Below are positions 5,795 to 6,250 of a DNA stretch of 6,250 bases, piece after piece (position 1 is the first letter of the stretch; each line of letters opens with the position of its first letter). Position numbers and translations under genes: made by a program. The DNA is from an uncultured Clostridia bacterium. GTDB taxonomy: Bacteria; Bacillota; Clostridia; Christensenellales; UBA1242. The notes beneath the pieces are model-generated. The model saw only the letters and a program-made list of their open reading frames with translations. It was not told where the DNA came from and searched no databases. Where the stretch lies: the NCBI GenBank assembly GCA_944381225.1, contig CALWKJ010000057.1, forward strand, positions 1 to 6,250. Reading direction: 5' to 3'.

Positions 5795-6250
5795 TTATTT
5801 ATTTTTTAATATTTTTTTGCTGTATTTTGGAATGAATATAAACATAAAACAAACCCCTTCCATTATAACAACAATTGTCCACCATTCAACATAAACGCTT
5901 ATAACCGGAGCTTTGTTTGTGGCAATTTTAATTTCTGCTAAATTGTTTATTTTACTGTCTTTATCAATACCAAAAATTATATTGCCATTTAAGTCAGTTC
6001 TCAATATATTATTTTCACCAACAACAGATTTAAGTCTCGCCATTATTGTATCTGTTGGATGCCCATATGTATTGTCCTCACCCACACATATTACAGCGTA
6101 TGTTGGACTGATTGCGTTTAAAAAGTCTAACGATGTTGAAGTGTTACTGCCATGGTGCCCAACTTTTAAGACATCACACTTTAACTTAAATTCATCGCTT
6201 GAATATGTGTTTAAAACTTGCTCTTCTACATTGGTTGTTGCATCTCCAGT
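5795..6250 (-). CDS. ComEC/Rec2-type metallo-beta-lactamase-fold protein, C-terminal 151 aa (cut by window edge)
   Basis: The frame is open from the right edge; the visible part starts TGDATTNVEEQVL, so the N-terminus lies outside. Motifs typical of the ComEC/Rec2-like branch of the metallo-beta-lactamase fold are in order: TGDA (Asp, visible residue 3, a metal ligand position), LKVGHHGSNTSTS (28-40, His ligand motif), YAVICVGEDNTYGHP and LRTDLNGNIIFGI. ComEC is the DNA-uptake channel whose C-terminal domain of this type is thought to act on the non-transferred strand; stand-alone secreted relatives are also common in Bacillota, and the visible part cannot separate the two. Oddly, after the domain come about 25 linking residues and a hydrophobic helix WWTIVVIMEGVCFMFIFI (about 123-140, with one Glu inside), then a Lys-rich tail KYSKKILKNK. 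This suggests a C-terminal anchor with the enzyme domain outside. A GTG at 6085-6083 is inside the conserved domain and is not the start. Confidence 0.9.
   Translation of the reverse strand, partial: TGDATTNVEEQVLNTYSSDEFKLKCDVLKVGHHGSNTSTSLDFLNAISPTYAVICVGEDNTYGHPTDTIMARLKSVVGENNILRTDLNGNIIFGIDKDSKINNLAEIKIATNKAPVISVYVEWWTIVVIMEGVCFMFIFIPKYSKKILKNK

Noticed and set aside
5795..6085. A 96-codon gene starting at GTG 6085
   Set aside because: The frame continues without a stop to the window edge, and the metal-binding GHHGS and TGDA motifs lie upstream of that GTG, so it is an internal codon.
1..6250. Reassigned genetic code (TGA read as Trp), suggested by the strong AT bias
   Set aside because: Trp codons at conserved UvrA positions are TGG, and all complete genes reach expected length with TGA treated as a stop.

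Overview
The window is AT-rich chromosomal DNA from a bacterium that uses the standard genetic code. Conserved Trp residues of UvrA are encoded by TGG, no reading frame needs TGA read through, and stops are TAA with one TAG. The UvrA and UvrB sequences, AT bias, strong Shine-Dalgarno sites on some genes and short U-tract hairpins suggest a low-GC Bacillota-like organism, possibly an uncultured Clostridia-type lineage. That placement is inference; no rRNA or other marker is present.

Layout, left to right. 1-1717 (minus): N-terminal 572 residues of UvrA, running off the left edge. 1718-1818: a 101-bp divergent intergenic region with a promoter for uvrA, a promoter for the rightward genes and a tandem 9-bp repeat between them; neither start has a ribosome binding site and both look leaderless. 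1819-2637 and 2662-2982 (plus): a two-gene cassette, a 272-aa protein with a conserved-looking His-rich core followed by a 106-aa DUF1828-like protein. 2981-3008: a perfect palindrome that ends both the cassette and the convergent uvrB. 3008-4966 (minus): complete UvrB. 4968-5330 and 5337-5702 (minus): two small paralogous proteins, each with a winged-helix-like N-terminal part and one C-terminal membrane helix, tightly coupled to uvrB. 5703-5794: promoter candidate and the terminator of the next gene. 5795-6250 (minus): C-terminal part of a ComEC/Rec2-type metallo-beta-lactamase-fold protein with an unusual C-terminal membrane helix, running off the right edge.

How the parts work together. 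UvrA and UvrB are the damage-recognition proteins of nucleotide excision repair. In many Bacillota uvrB and uvrA are adjacent and co-directional. Here the oppositely oriented cassette separates them, so uvrA must use its own promoter, and one is visible. uvrB instead sits at the end of an operon with the two paralogous membrane proteins. The parts most worth follow-up are the cassette (possible toxin-antitoxin or defence-like pair, unproven), the paired leaderless starts, and the duplicated winged-helix/membrane proteins coupled to uvrB.
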